Position numbers and translations under genes: made by a program
The notes under the pieces: model-generated
The model's input: the letters and a program-made list of their open reading frames with translations, nothing else
Databases searched by the model: none
What the model was told of the DNA's origin: nothing
Shown here: positions 1-8,408 of the stretch, one piece after another
How the letters are laid out: each line of letters starts with the position of its first letter
Numbering within the stretch: the stretch's first letter is position 1
From: Actinomadura rupiterrae
Lineage (GTDB): Bacteria; Actinomycetota; Actinomycetes; Streptosporangiales; Streptosporangiaceae
Assembly: GCF_024172125.1 (NCBI RefSeq)
Contig: NZ_JAMZEA010000007.1
Coordinates: forward strand, 434,001-498,000
DNA: 64,000 nucleotides
Direction of reading: 5' to 3'

Positions 1-384
1 GCCCTGGTGCCGGACCTGGTCGATCGCGAGGACGGGCTGGTCGAGCGTCCCGTCGTGGCCGAAGAACTTGACGCCCGGCACGTCCTCGTGGGTGAGGACG
101 GCCACGACGCCGGGCACGGCCAGCGCGGGCGCGATGTCGAGCGACCGGATGAGCGCGCGCGGGTGCGGGCTGCGCAGCGTCGCGCCCCACAGCATGCCGT
201 CGATCCACAGGTCGGACGAGTAGGCGAACTCGCCCGCGACCTTGAGCGTGCCGTCCGGGCGGAGCGGGCTGTCGCCGACGCGGCCCCTGCCCTCCGGCCC
301 GACGTGCGCGGCGACATGCCCCGGCGACTTGATCGGCGCCTGGTTCCTCGGGGCCGTTGAGGAGGTGCGGTTCTCGGGTCGCAT
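1..384 (-). CDS. Xanthine dehydrogenase molybdopterin-binding subunit, N-terminal part (runs off the window)
   Basis: The first 128 residues are visible, starting MRPENRTSST. The stretch 'GRVGDSPLRPDGTLKVAGEF' followed by 'LWGATLRSPHPRA' and 'VPGVVAVLTHEDVPG' is typical of the aldehyde oxidase/xanthine dehydrogenase a/b-hammerhead domain that precedes the Mo-cofactor domain. The ATG at 384 lies 2 nt beyond the stop of the deaminase gene. With the 2Fe-2S and FAD subunits upstream, it completes a three-subunit cytoplasmic enzyme that oxidises hypoxanthine and xanthine to urate. The Mo-binding part lies outside the window, so activity cannot be judged. Confidence 0.9.
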   Translation of the reverse strand, partial: MRPENRTSSTAPRNQAPIKSPGHVAAHVGPEGRGRVGDSPLRPDGTLKVAGEFAYSSDLWIDGMLWGATLRSPHPRALIRSLDIAPALAVPGVVAVLTHEDVPGVKFFGHDGTLDQPVLAIDQVRHQG

Positions 385-386
385 GG

Positions 387-1745
387 CTACAGGACCTCCT
401 CGGCGAGGGTCATGAGGCGGCGGTGGGCGGCGGCTCCGCGCCGTCCGACCTCGTCCTGCGGGACGGTGACGAGCGTGTCGTCCTGGACGACCGTCCGGCC
501 GCCGACGAGCAGGCGCGCGAGCGGCGGCGTCGCGCCGTAGCCGAAGGCGACGACCGGGTCGTCGACCGCGGCGTGGAAGCCGTCCACGCGCCAGAGCGCG
601 ATGTCGGCGAGCTTGCCCGGCTCCAGCGAGCCGATCTCGTCCTGCCGGCCGAGGCAGCGCGCGCCGCCCATGGTCGCCATCTCCAGCGCCTGCCGGACGG
701 TCAGCGCGGTCGGGCCGTGCTTGGCGCGCTGGAAGTACATCGCCTGCCGGATCTCCCCGGCCAGCGGCACCATCTCGGCGGACGCGGCGCCGTCCACACC
801 GAGCCCGACCGCCGCACCGGCCTCCAGCAGCGCCGACACCCGGGCGATGCCGGCGCCGAGCCGCGCGTTGGACGACGGGCAGTGCGCGGTGCCGGTCCCG
901 GTCTCCGCGAGCCGCTTGACGTCGGTGTCGTGCAGGTGGACGCAGTGCGCGAGCCACACGTCCGGGCCGAGCCAGCCGATCGAGTCCATGTACTCGGTCG
1001 GGGTCATGCCGAACTGCTGCAGCGTGTGCTCCTCCTCGTCGAGCGTCTCGGCGAGGTGGGTGTGCAGCCGGACGCCCTTGTCCCGGGCCAGCTCTGCGGA
1101 CCGGACCAGCAGGTCCTTGGTGACCGAGAACGGCGAGCAGGGCGCGACGGAGATCCGCAGCATCGAGCCGAAGGACGCGTCGTGGTACCGGTCGATCGCG
1201 GCGGACGTCTCGGACATGATCGTGTCGATGTCCTCGACCACCTCGTCCGGCGGGAGGCCGCCGTGCGAGGCGCCCCGGTCCATCGAGCCGCGGCACGGCT
1301 GGAACCGGACGCCCAGCTCGCGCGCCGCCTCGATCTCGGCGGCGAACAGGTCGCCGCGCCCCTTCGGGAAGACGTAGTGGTGGTCGGTGGACGTCGTGCA
1401 GCCCGACTTGGCGAGCCAGCCGAGCCCGGCGGACGCGGCGCCCGCGACGACCTCGGCGTCCATCTTCGCCCAGACCCGGTAGGACGCGACGAGCCACTCG
1501 AACAGGGTGTTGTCGGCCGCGAGGCCCTGGGACGCCCACTGGTACAGGTGGTGGTGCGAGTTGACCAGGCCGGGCGTGGCGAGGCAGCCCCTGGCGTCGA
1601 TCCGCTCGCCGCCGGCCACGGGCGCGGGTCCGGCGCCGACCGCGGTGATCCGGTCTCCCTCGATCACGATGTGGCCGTCCGGGTACTCGTCCCCGGTGAC
1701 GGTCACGACGTACGCGTTCTCGATGACGATCAGGCTGCTGCTCAT
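387..1745 (-). CDS. 8-oxoguanine deaminase (amidohydrolase, TRZ/ATZ family)
   Basis: This 452-residue protein starts MSSSLIVIENAYVV. It has the amidohydrolase metal-site motifs: 'NSHHHLYQW' near residue 65, 'HTHLAET' in the middle, 'HCVHL', and a late 'GVDGAAS' aspartate. The order and length fit the 8-oxoguanine deaminases that sit beside xdh genes in actinomycetes and convert 8-oxoguanine to urate with release of ammonia. The ATG at 1745 overlaps the stop of the 2Fe-2S subunit (ATGA), so the open frame that extends further upstream is not used. Product and context agree: it feeds urate into the same pathway. The exact substrate among amidohydrolases is inferred from family resemblance and neighbours. 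Confidence 0.85.
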   Translation of the reverse strand: MSSSLIVIENAYVVTVTGDEYPDGHIVIEGDRITAVGAGPAPVAGGERIDARGCLATPGLVNSHHHLYQWASQGLAADNTLFEWLVASYRVWAKMDAEVVAGAASAGLGWLAKSGCTTSTDHHYVFPKGRGDLFAAEIEAARELGVRFQPCRGSMDRGASHGGLPPDEVVEDIDTIMSETSAAIDRYHDASFGSMLRISVAPCSPFSVTKDLLVRSAELARDKGVRLHTHLAETLDEEEHTLQQFGMTPTEYMDSIGWLGPDVWLAHCVHLHDTDVKRLAETGTGTAHCPSSNARLGAGIARVSALLEAGAAVGLGVDGAASAEMVPLAGEIRQAMYFQRAKHGPTALTVRQALEMATMGGARCLGRQDEIGSLEPGKLADIALWRVDGFHAAVDDPVVAFGYGATPPLARLLVGGRTVVQDDTLVTVPQDEVGRRGAAAHRRLMTLAEEVL

Positions 1746-2266
1746 TCGGCGGACGCCTTCCGCTTCGCGGCCAGCCGCACGGCGTCGAGGATCTTCTCGT
1801 AGCCGGTGCAGCGGCACAGGTTCCCGGCGAGCGCCTCGCGGATCTCCGCGTCGGACGGCTCGGGGTTCCGCTCGATCAGGTCGTGCGACTGGACGATCAG
1901 GCCGGGCGTGCAGAACCCGCACTGCACCGCGCCCGCCTCCAGGAACGCCTGCTGGACGGGGTCCAGCTCGTCGTGCCCGGCGGCCGCGCGTCCGGCGGTG
2001 TCCCCCGCGGCATCGCGGCGTCCGGCGGTGGCGAGGCCCTCGACGGTGCGGACCTCGCGGCCCTCCACCTGCCCGGCCGCGACCAGGCAGGAGCACACCG
2101 GGGTGCCGTCCAGGTACACCGTGCAGGAGCCGCATTCGCCCTGCTCGCAGGCGTTCTTGGAGCCGGGCAGGCCCATCCGCTCGCGCAGCACGTACAGCAG
2201 GGACTCGCCCTCCCACACATCGTCCACGGCCTCCTGCGAGCCGTTGACGGTCACGTTCACGCGCAT
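1742..2266 (-). CDS. Xanthine dehydrogenase 2Fe-2S subunit
   Basis: This is a 174-residue small subunit of the xanthine dehydrogenase complex. The plant-type ferredoxin domain carries 'CEQGECGSC' plus a further Cys in 'PVCSC' (residues ~40-65). The C-terminal helical domain carries the second cluster in 'QCGFCTPGLI' and 'NLCRCTGY'. It passes electrons from the Mo site to FAD. Its ATG overlaps the FAD-subunit stop (ATGA), and its own stop overlaps the deaminase start, so the three genes are translationally coupled. A short Ala/Gly/Asp-rich linker (about residues 80-105) separates the two domains, slightly longer than usual. Confidence 0.93.
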   Translation of the reverse strand: MRVNVTVNGSQEAVDDVWEGESLLYVLRERMGLPGSKNACEQGECGSCTVYLDGTPVCSCLVAAGQVEGREVRTVEGLATAGRRDAAGDTAGRAAAGHDELDPVQQAFLEAGAVQCGFCTPGLIVQSHDLIERNPEPSDAEIREALAGNLCRCTGYEKILDAVRLAAKRKASAE

Positions 2267-3141
2267 CAGGACGCCTCCTCTCGGGTCGCGCGGTGGTCGT
2301 TCCAGGCCCAGGTCAGCGTGCGGCGCGCCATCACCGACAGGGCGTGCTTGCGGTAGTCCGCGGTGCCGCGGACGTCGTCGATCGGCGCGGCGGCCTCCTT
2401 GACCAGCTCACCGAACCGCTGCGCGACCGATACCGACAGCGGGCCGCGGGCGTCCCAGTCCAGCTCGGCTGACAGGAACTCCTCGGCGGCGGTCGCGCGG
2501 CGCGGTGTCGGCGCGGCGGACCCGACACCGGTCCCGACCCGGCGCTCGTCCGGGTGCAGGGCGATCGCGAACGAGCAGACGGCGATCACCATCGCGTTCC
2601 GGGTGCCGATCTTGGAGAAGTACTGCGGGCCGGACGCCGGGGCGATCCTGATCGCGCGGATCAGCTCGTCCGGTTCCAGGGCGTTCCGCTTGACGCCTTT
2701 GTAGAAATCCACAGCCGGGATCAGCCGGGTGCCGCGGGCGGACGACTCGGCCTCGATCACGGCGTCCGAGGCGAGGAGCGGCGGGTGGCTGTCCCCGGCG
2801 GGCGACGCCGCGCCGAGGTTGCCGCCGACCGTGCCCCGGTTGCGGATCTGCGGGGAGCCGACCGTCCGGGACGCCTGCGCGAGGCCGGGCAGCCGGTCGC
2901 CCAGCTCGTTGATCAGCCGGACGTACGGGACGCCCGCGCCGACCCGCAGCGTGCCGTCCGGCAGCGTCTCGACCTCCGCCAGTTCGCGGACGGGGTTCAG
3001 GTCGAGCAGCGCCGGCGGCCGGTGCACGTCGAAGTTGATCTCGACCATGACGTCCGTGCCGCCCTGGATCGGCAGCGCGTCCGGCTGGCCGGCCTTGGCG
3101 GCCAGCGCGTCCGCCCAGGTCACGGGCCGTAGGAACTCCAT
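2266..3141 (-). CDS. Xanthine dehydrogenase FAD-binding subunit
   Basis: This 291-residue protein starts MEFLRPVTWADAL. It has the CO-dehydrogenase flavoprotein fold signatures: 'PIQGGTDVMVEIN' for the FAD pyrophosphate, then 'IRNRGTVGGNLGAASPAGD' near residue 100, and a C-terminal CODH_FAD_C-type domain. It carries electrons from the Fe-S clusters to NAD+ or another acceptor. It lies 11 nt downstream of uricase and overlaps the 2Fe-2S subunit by 4 nt. It belongs to the same purine-catabolism transcript. Confidence 0.93.
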   Translation of the reverse strand: MEFLRPVTWADALAAKAGQPDALPIQGGTDVMVEINFDVHRPPALLDLNPVRELAEVETLPDGTLRVGAGVPYVRLINELGDRLPGLAQASRTVGSPQIRNRGTVGGNLGAASPAGDSHPPLLASDAVIEAESSARGTRLIPAVDFYKGVKRNALEPDELIRAIRIAPASGPQYFSKIGTRNAMVIAVCSFAIALHPDERRVGTGVGSAAPTPRRATAAEEFLSAELDWDARGPLSVSVAQRFGELVKEAAAPIDDVRGTADYRKHALSVMARRTLTWAWNDHRATREEAS

Positions 3142-3152
3142 ATCTCAGCCTC

Positions 3153-4052
3153 TCACTTCCAGGCCGAAGGCGATTGCGGTGCGTCGTCGTCGAGCACCGA
3201 GCCCTCGATCAGCCCGTACGGCCGGTCCGCCGCGAAGAAGACCTCGTTCGGGTTGTCCAGCCCGAAGGGCTCCAGGTCCACGACGAAGTGGTGCTTGTTC
3301 GGCATCGCCATCCGCACCTCGCAGACCTCCCTCCGGTCGTTCAGCACGCGGCGGCCCATCTGGTAGAGCGTCTGCTGCAGCGACAGCGAGTGCGTCTCGG
3401 CGAACGCCTCCAGAAGGCACTGCCTGGCCCGCCGGTAGGACCGTCCCCAGTCCGAGGACGTGCCCCGGTGCCGCCACTGCGCCGTCACCGCCGTCGCGAG
3501 GATCCGGTCGCTGGTCTCGGCGAGGGTCGTGAACTCGTCCTTGATGAACCCGTGGAACTCGCTGCCCGTGGAATTCAGGACGACCAGGTCCGTCAGCCCC
3601 GACACCACCGACTCCTCGCCGTCCGTGCCGTCGCTGTGGACGAGGCAGGTCCGCGTCTCCGCGCCGTTCCGGACGAACGAGTGCTGCTCGTCCCGCAACC
3701 CGAGGTGCGGGTTGTCCTCCACCGGGATCCGGTCCCAGGCGTACTCCTCGATCTCCACCCGGGCGTGGTGGACGGACGGCTGGGAGTCCACGAAGTGCCG
3801 GGCCAGGAGCAGCGCGAACTCCTCGATCTCCCCGATGTTGTACTTCTTCGCGAACGCGAAGACCGTGTTCTTCTGCGTGTCGGTGGGGAGCACCGAGCCG
3901 TTGTCGCCGGTCAGGTGCACCTCGTCCATGTCGCCGGAGAGGGAGACGCTGACGTTCAGGTCCTTGATGCGGTGGGTCCCGCCGTCCTTGGTGACGCGCA
4001 CGACGCGCGTCTCCGCCTTCCCGTAGCGGTTGGGGCCGAGAACGATGGCCAT
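3153..4052 (-). CDS. pucL: Urate oxidase (uricase)
   Basis: This 299-residue protein starts MAIVLGPNRYGKAETRVVRV. The length and two tunnelling-fold repeats fit the cofactor-free uricase family. The segment 'NSTGSEFHGFIKDEFTTL' matches the family region that forms part of the urate site, and an early 'GDNGSVLPTDTQKNTV' also matches. It oxidises urate to 5-hydroxyisourate with O2, releasing H2O2. It lies 6 nt after HIU hydrolase, its next enzyme, and a catalase gene sits on the far side of pucR, consistent with a need to remove peroxide. Confidence 0.95.
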   Translation of the reverse strand: MAIVLGPNRYGKAETRVVRVTKDGGTHRIKDLNVSVSLSGDMDEVHLTGDNGSVLPTDTQKNTVFAFAKKYNIGEIEEFALLLARHFVDSQPSVHHARVEIEEYAWDRIPVEDNPHLGLRDEQHSFVRNGAETRTCLVHSDGTDGEESVVSGLTDLVVLNSTGSEFHGFIKDEFTTLAETSDRILATAVTAQWRHRGTSSDWGRSYRRARQCLLEAFAETHSLSLQQTLYQMGRRVLNDRREVCEVRMAMPNKHHFVVDLEPFGLDNPNEVFFAADRPYGLIEGSVLDDDAPQSPSAWK

Positions 4053-4058
4053 GGGGGG

Positions 4059-4373
4059 TTAGCTCCCTCGGTAGGTCGAGTAGGCGAACGGGCTCAGCAG
4101 CAGGGGCACGTGGTAGTGCTGACCGGGATCGGCGATCCGGAACGCCACGGCGACCTCGGGGTAGAAGTCCGACAGCTCCGCGGTGTCGAAGACCAGCCGG
4201 TACGTCCCCGCGGCCAGGTCGGCCCCGCCCCAGTCGCGGATCCGGCCGTCGGCGTCGGTCCGGGCCGCGGCGATCTCGCGGTACCCGGCGCCGTCCCGCC
4301 GCTCCAGCCGGACGCGGACGTCCTCGGCGGGCCGTCCCCGGGCGGCGTCCAGCACGTGCGTGGAGAGCGACAT
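4059..4373 (-). CDS. uraH: 5-hydroxyisourate hydrolase (transthyretin-like)
   Basis: This 104-residue protein has the family's two hallmarks: N-terminal 'LSTHVLDAARGRPA' with the catalytic His, and the C-terminal tetrapeptide YRGS. 'HYHVPLLLSPFAYSTYRGS' is the active-site end. It hydrolyses 5-hydroxyisourate to OHCU. The start codon region is part of a tandem array: fragments that look like further copies of the first five codons lie upstream, but only the copy at 4373 reads into the full gene. Confidence 0.95.
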   Translation of the reverse strand: MSLSTHVLDAARGRPAEDVRVRLERRDGAGYREIAAARTDADGRIRDWGGADLAAGTYRLVFDTAELSDFYPEVAVAFRIADPGQHYHVPLLLSPFAYSTYRGS

Positions 4374-4487
4374 TCACGCCCCTTCGATCAGCGTGGAGAG
4401 CGGCCTCCGGGCCCCCTCGATCAGCGTGGTGAGCGACATTCAGAACCCTCGGTCAGCGTGGAGAGCGGCATTCAGGACCCTCGATCA
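4358..4487. repeat. Four tandem 32-33 bp repeats bridging two gene ends
   Basis: Units lie at 4358-4390, 4391-4423, 4424-4455 and 4456-4487. Each begins gcgtggagagcg (or a close variant) and ends ctcgatca. Read on the minus strand, the array duplicates the first codons of HIU hydrolase and the last codons of OHCU decarboxylase (LIEG...). The decarboxylase stop codon falls inside the third unit. The array looks like expansion of a gene junction. Confidence 0.9.
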
Positions 4488-4968
4488 GTTTGGCCAGGCG
4501 GAGGCCGGTGATCGCGGCGAGTTCGGCGCGGACCGCGGACCGCTCGGTCTCGGCGTCGTGTCCCAGCCGGACGCGCAGGTCGGCGAGGATCTCCTCGGCG
4601 GTCCGGCCGGTCGCGCAGATGAGGAACACGTGCCCGAAACGCTCCTCGTACGCCCGGTTCCCCTCCAACAGCAAGCGCTTGGTCTCGTCCGCGGCGGACG
4701 CCGCCCCGGACTGCTCGCCGCGCGACCAGCGGGCCTCCCGGCCCTCGCCCTTCGCGCGGTCCCCGATCCGGGGGTGCGCGTCGAGGGCCTCCCGGACGTC
4801 CGCCCAGTCCAGGTCGTCCAGGGCCTTCGCCGAGGCCGCCGCCAGCGCGGCCGGGTCGTCGTAGGGCCGCCCGGCGGCGACCTCGGCCGCCCAGCGCCGG
4901 GAGGCGCAGCAGGTCAGCAGCTCCGCCTCCGCCGCGTCCTCGGGCAGCGCGTTCAACCGGTCCAGCAC
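4453..4968 (-). CDS. uraD: OHCU decarboxylase
   Basis: This 171-residue protein converts 2-oxo-4-hydroxy-4-carboxy-5-ureidoimidazoline to (S)-allantoin. Family motifs are 'ASRRWAAEVAAGRPY', the central 'HPRIGDR' with the catalytic His, and 'YEERFGHVFLICATGRT'. The GTG at 4968 is chosen because GGGAGG precedes it and the family is about 165-170 residues long. The longer open frame to 5052 would add an unconserved leader. The C-terminal residues LIEGPECRSPR are encoded by the tandem repeat array, so this end is repeat-derived. Confidence 0.9.
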   Translation of the reverse strand: MLDRLNALPEDAAEAELLTCCASRRWAAEVAAGRPYDDPAALAAASAKALDDLDWADVREALDAHPRIGDRAKGEGREARWSRGEQSGAASAADETKRLLLEGNRAYEERFGHVFLICATGRTAEEILADLRVRLGHDAETERSAVRAELAAITGLRLAKLIEGPECRSPR

Positions 4969-5125
4969 TCCGCCTCCCCTTTCCGGTGGTTGACACGAGT
5001 ACACACAGCCGCCGCCCGGCAGGTCGAGAGACAGGAAGTCCGAACTCCGCACGGCACCTCACCGTGGATTTCGTGCGTTGCTCCAATCGCCTCCGCACGT
5101 GAACCGTGGGTTAACGTTCGGCCCT
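4969..5125. promoter_or_regulatory. Divergent promoter region of uraD operon and pucR
   Basis: About 157 bp separates the divergent starts. It contains GTGGGTTAACG near 5107-5117, whose GGTTAA core resembles the TTGGTTAA core reported for Bacillus PucR boxes. This is a weak match. The region is the natural place for PucR control of the operon. Confidence 0.4.
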
Positions 5126-6640
5126 ATGAGGCTGCGTTCCCTGCTGGCGATGCCCGAAATCCGGCTGGAGCTGGTAACCGGCGACGACGAGCTGGACCGG
5201 GTCGTCCGCTGGGTGGTCACCACCGACCTGCTCGACCCCGGCCGCTACCTGAGCGGCCGGGAGCTGGTCCTGACCGGGCTGGTCTGGCGGACGTCCCCGG
5301 ACGACTCGCAGGTGTTCGTCCGCGCCCTCGCCCGCGCCGGGGTCTCGGCCCTGGCCGCCTGGGACGCGGTGAACGGGACGATCCCCGCCGACCTGGTGGA
5401 GGCCTGCGCCCAGTACCGGATCCCGCTGTTCCGGGTGCCGGAGGACGTGGCGTTCGCGACGGTCACCGAGCACGTCGTCCGGCGGCTGTCCGGGGCGCGG
5501 GCGGCCGACCTGACCGCCGTCCTGGACCGGCACCGGCAGCTGGTCGCCGGGGTCAGCGAGGGCGCGGGCCTCGGCCCGGTGCTGGAGCTGGTGGACCGCG
5601 ACCTCGGCATGCGCTGCTGGGTGCTGACCCCCACCGGACGCGTCGTCGCGGGTGCCGGGCCGCCGGACGACCCCGAGGGCCTGGCCCGGGTGTTCCTCAC
5701 CGCGCCGCGCCTGCCGCACCGGCTGACCTCGCCGGACCTGTCGATCTTCCCCGTCGCGCCGGACACCACCGCGCGGGTCGCCGACTGGTTCATCGCCTGC
5801 GCGGGCGACGTGGAGGACTGGCCCGCCGAGCGGCGCGCGCTGATGTCCGAGCTGACCGCGATCGTCGCGCTGGAACGGGCCCGGCTGGACGATCGGCTCA
5901 GCGTGGAGGGGCGGCTGACGCAGGAGCTCGTCCGGCTGGTGGTGTCGGGCGCGGCGGCGGACGAGGTCGTCCCGCGGCTGGAGCTGACCGGCCTCGACGC
6001 CACCGCCACCTTCGCGGCCGTTTCGGCCACGGCCACGGGACGCTTGCGGCCCGGCGAGCTGCGGACCGTCCTGCGCGAGGCGATGCCCGGCCCGAGCCCG
6101 GTCGTCGGCCTGCTGGACGACGAGGCGGTCGCGCTGGTGCAGGTCGAGCGGGGCCACGACGTGGCCGGCGAGGCGCACCAGGCGCTCCAGGCCCTCGCCC
6201 CCGGCCTCGGCGGGGACCGGCTCGCGGTCGGGGTGAGCGACGTCGTCGCCGCCGGTGAGCTGCGCGGCGCGGTCGAGGAGGCCCGCTACGCCCGGCGCCT
6301 CTCGGCCGGACGCGGCGAGGCCGTCGCGGTCGTCGGGCACGACGAGCTGGCCACGCACGTGCTCCTGCTGGCGTCCGTGCCGGACGAGGTCCGGCACATG
6401 TTCAAGGTCCGGCTGCTCGACCCGCTGCGCACCTACGACGAGGTGCACAAGGCCGACCTGATCCTGACCCTGGAGACCTTCCTCCAGCACTCCGGATCAT
6501 GGACGCGCTGCGCCGAGCAGCTGCACCTGCACGTCAACTCCGTCCGCTACCGGATCCAGCGCATCGAGGAGCTGACCGGCCGCAACCTGGCCCGTCTGGA
6601 GGACCGCGTCGACTTCTTCCTGGCCCTCCGCCTCGGCTGA
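5126..6640 (+). CDS. pucR: PucR-family transcriptional regulator of purine catabolism
   Basis: This 504-residue protein starts MRLRSLLAMPEIRLELVTGDD. The N-terminal PucR sensory domain covers roughly residues 5-125. The C-terminal helix-turn-helix of the PucR/CdaR type ends the protein, with 'LETFLQHSGSWTRCAEQLHL' and 'HVNSVRYRIQRIEELTG' (about 445-500). It is divergent from the urate operon and is the likely regulator responding to a purine intermediate. The ATG at 5126 is preferred over the upstream extension because PucR proteins begin with this 'LRSLLAMPEL' pattern. The last codons form the first unit of a 33-bp tandem array. Confidence 0.9.
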   Translation: MRLRSLLAMPEIRLELVTGDDELDRVVRWVVTTDLLDPGRYLSGRELVLTGLVWRTSPDDSQVFVRALARAGVSALAAWDAVNGTIPADLVEACAQYRIPLFRVPEDVAFATVTEHVVRRLSGARAADLTAVLDRHRQLVAGVSEGAGLGPVLELVDRDLGMRCWVLTPTGRVVAGAGPPDDPEGLARVFLTAPRLPHRLTSPDLSIFPVAPDTTARVADWFIACAGDVEDWPAERRALMSELTAIVALERARLDDRLSVEGRLTQELVRLVVSGAAADEVVPRLELTGLDATATFAAVSATATGRLRPGELRTVLREAMPGPSPVVGLLDDEAVALVQVERGHDVAGEAHQALQALAPGLGGDRLAVGVSDVVAAGELRGAVEEARYARRLSAGRGEAVAVVGHDELATHVLLLASVPDEVRHMFKVRLLDPLRTYDEVHKADLILTLETFLQHSGSWTRCAEQLHLHVNSVRYRIQRIEELTGRNLARLEDRVDFFLALRLG

Positions 6641-6752
6641 GCGAGGCGCTTCCTGGCCCTCCGCCTCGGCTGAGCGAGGCGCTTCCTGGCCCTCCGCCTC
6701 GGCTGAGCGAGGCGCTTATTGGCGCTGCGCCTCGGCTGACCGCCGGCTTTTG
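6621..6752. repeat. 33-bp tandem repeat duplicating the 3' end of pucR
   Basis: Units lie at 6621-6653, 6654-6686 and 6687-6719 (nearly identical), with a diverged fourth at 6720-6752. Each contains tggccctccgcctcggctga, i.e. the last pucR codons plus its TGA. The period of 33 keeps every copy in frame with the original stop. Confidence 0.95.
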
Positions 6753-6812
6753 GAGGATCCGGCGGAGTTCGCGGCCGGGCGGCGCCCGCCTGGGCGGAGC
6801 TTCGTACAGAGT

Positions 6813-6840
6813 TCCGGGGCCGTCCTTGACCGGCCCCGGA
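6813..6840. terminator. Hairpin between pucR and katA
   Basis: Perfect 10-bp arms TCCGGGGCCG (6813-6822) and CGGCCCCGGA (6831-6840) with an 8-nt loop. It has no T-run. It could end pucR transcription or act in the katA leader. Confidence 0.5.
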
Positions 6841-6878
6841 GCCCCTTCCGTACGGTCGGCGTCACCACGGAGGTGACA

Positions 6879-8327
6879 GTGAGCCACTTGACGACCGAGT
6901 CCGGGGCGCCCGTCGCGGACAACCAGAACAGCGCGTCCGCCGGGGCCGGCGGGCCGCTACTCATCCAGGACCAGCAGCTCGTCGAGAAGCTGGCCCGGTT
7001 CAACCGCGAGCGGATCCCCGAACGCGTCGTGCACGCGCGGGGCGCCGGAGCGTACGGCCATCTGGAGGTGACCGACGACGTCACCTCCTACACCCATGCC
7101 GCGTTCCTGGCCGAGGTCGGGAAGCGAACGGAGGTGTTCGTCCGGTTTTCGACCGTCGCCGACTCGCTCGGCGGCGCGGACGCGGTGCGCGACCCGCGCG
7201 GCTTCGCCGTGAAGTTCTACACCGAGGAGGGCAACTACGACCTTGTCGGCAACAACACGCCGGTCTTCTTCATCAAGGACCCGCTGAAGTTCCCCGACTT
7301 CATCCACTCGCAGAAGCGCGACCCGTACACCGGCGTCCAGGAGCCCGAGAACGTGTGGGACTTCTGGTCGCACTCCCCCGAGGCGACGCACCAGGTCACC
7401 TGGCTGATGGGCGACCGCGGCATCCCCGCGACCTACCGGCACATGAACGGGTTCGGCTCGCACACCTACCTGTGGGTCAACGCCGAGGGGCGCGCGCACT
7501 GGGTGAAGTACCACTTCAGGACCGACCAGGGCATCAAGTGCCTGACCACGGACGAGGCGGCCGTGCTGGCCGGACGCGACCCGAACTCGCACCAGCAGGA
7601 CCTGCACCGCGCGATCGAGCGCGGCATGTTCCCGTCCTGGACGCTGTCCGTGCAGCTCATGCCCGTCGAGGACGCCGCGTCCTACCGGTTCAACCCGTTC
7701 GACCTCACCAAGGTCTGGCCGCACGCCGACTACCCCCTCGTGCGCGTGGGGAGGCTCGTCCTGAACCGGAACCCGGAGAACGTTTTCGCCGAGGTCGAGC
7801 AGGCGGCGTTCTCGCCCAACAACTTCGTCCCGGGAATCGGGCCGTCCCCGGACAAGATGCTCCAGGGACGCCTGTTCGCGTACGGCGACGCGCACCGCTA
7901 CCGGCTCGGCGTCAACCACACGCAACTGCCGGTGAACGCGCCGCACGCCACGTCCGCGTCCAACTACGGGCGGGACGGCGCGATGCGCTTCGACGGCAAT
8001 GCCGGACGGGCCAAGAACTACGAACCGAACAGTTTCGGTGGCCCGGCCCAAACGAACAAGCCGCTGGCCACAGGAATCGAAGTCTCGGGCCTCGCGGGCG
8101 CGCACGAGCCCGTCCTCCACCGGGACGACGACCACTTCTCGCAGGCGGGAGCGCTGTACCGGCTGATGAGCGGCGCCGAGCAGTCTAGGCTCGTCGCCAA
8201 CATCGCGGGCGGCCTCTCCCGGGTCTCGGACGACGCGATCGTGGACCGCGCCATCGCGCACTTCCGCGCCGCCGACCCCGCGTACGGCCACGCGGTCGAG
8301 ACGGCCGTCAAGGAGCGCCGCTCCTGA
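6879..8327 (+). CDS. katA: Monofunctional haem catalase
   Basis: This 482-residue protein decomposes H2O2 in the cytoplasm. The catalytic His is in 'ERVVHARGAGAYGH' (residue 52), the distal Asn in 'LVGNNTPVFF' (~125), and the proximal haem Tyr in 'RLFAYGDAHRYR' (335). The length fits small-subunit clade 3 catalases. GTG at 6879 follows GGAGGTGA. The longer open frame upstream reads through the promoter and hairpin. Its place next to the uricase operon suggests it removes uricase-made peroxide, but it may be a general catalase. A clear terminator hairpin follows. Confidence 0.95.
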   Translation: MSHLTTESGAPVADNQNSASAGAGGPLLIQDQQLVEKLARFNRERIPERVVHARGAGAYGHLEVTDDVTSYTHAAFLAEVGKRTEVFVRFSTVADSLGGADAVRDPRGFAVKFYTEEGNYDLVGNNTPVFFIKDPLKFPDFIHSQKRDPYTGVQEPENVWDFWSHSPEATHQVTWLMGDRGIPATYRHMNGFGSHTYLWVNAEGRAHWVKYHFRTDQGIKCLTTDEAAVLAGRDPNSHQQDLHRAIERGMFPSWTLSVQLMPVEDAASYRFNPFDLTKVWPHADYPLVRVGRLVLNRNPENVFAEVEQAAFSPNNFVPGIGPSPDKMLQGRLFAYGDAHRYRLGVNHTQLPVNAPHATSASNYGRDGAMRFDGNAGRAKNYEPNSFGGPAQTNKPLATGIEVSGLAGAHEPVLHRDDDHFSQAGALYRLMSGAEQSRLVANIAGGLSRVSDDAIVDRAIAHFRAADPAYGHAVETAVKERRS

Positions 8328-8367
8328 CGGACCCCGTCCGGTTCCCCATGACCGGACACACGAGGCG

Positions 8368-8399
8368 GGCCCCGTCCGACTTCCACCCCGGACGGGGCC
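8368..8399. terminator. Terminator-like hairpin after katA
   Basis: Perfect 11-bp arms GGCCCCGTCCG (8368-8378) and CGGACGGGGCC (8389-8399). Confidence 0.7.
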
Positions 8400-8408
8400 G
8401 CGCCCCTA

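Noticed and set aside
387..2216. A 609-residue reading of the deaminase gene
   Set aside because: The upstream part overlaps the 2Fe-2S gene in another frame; the ATGA overlap at 1745 gives the correct start.
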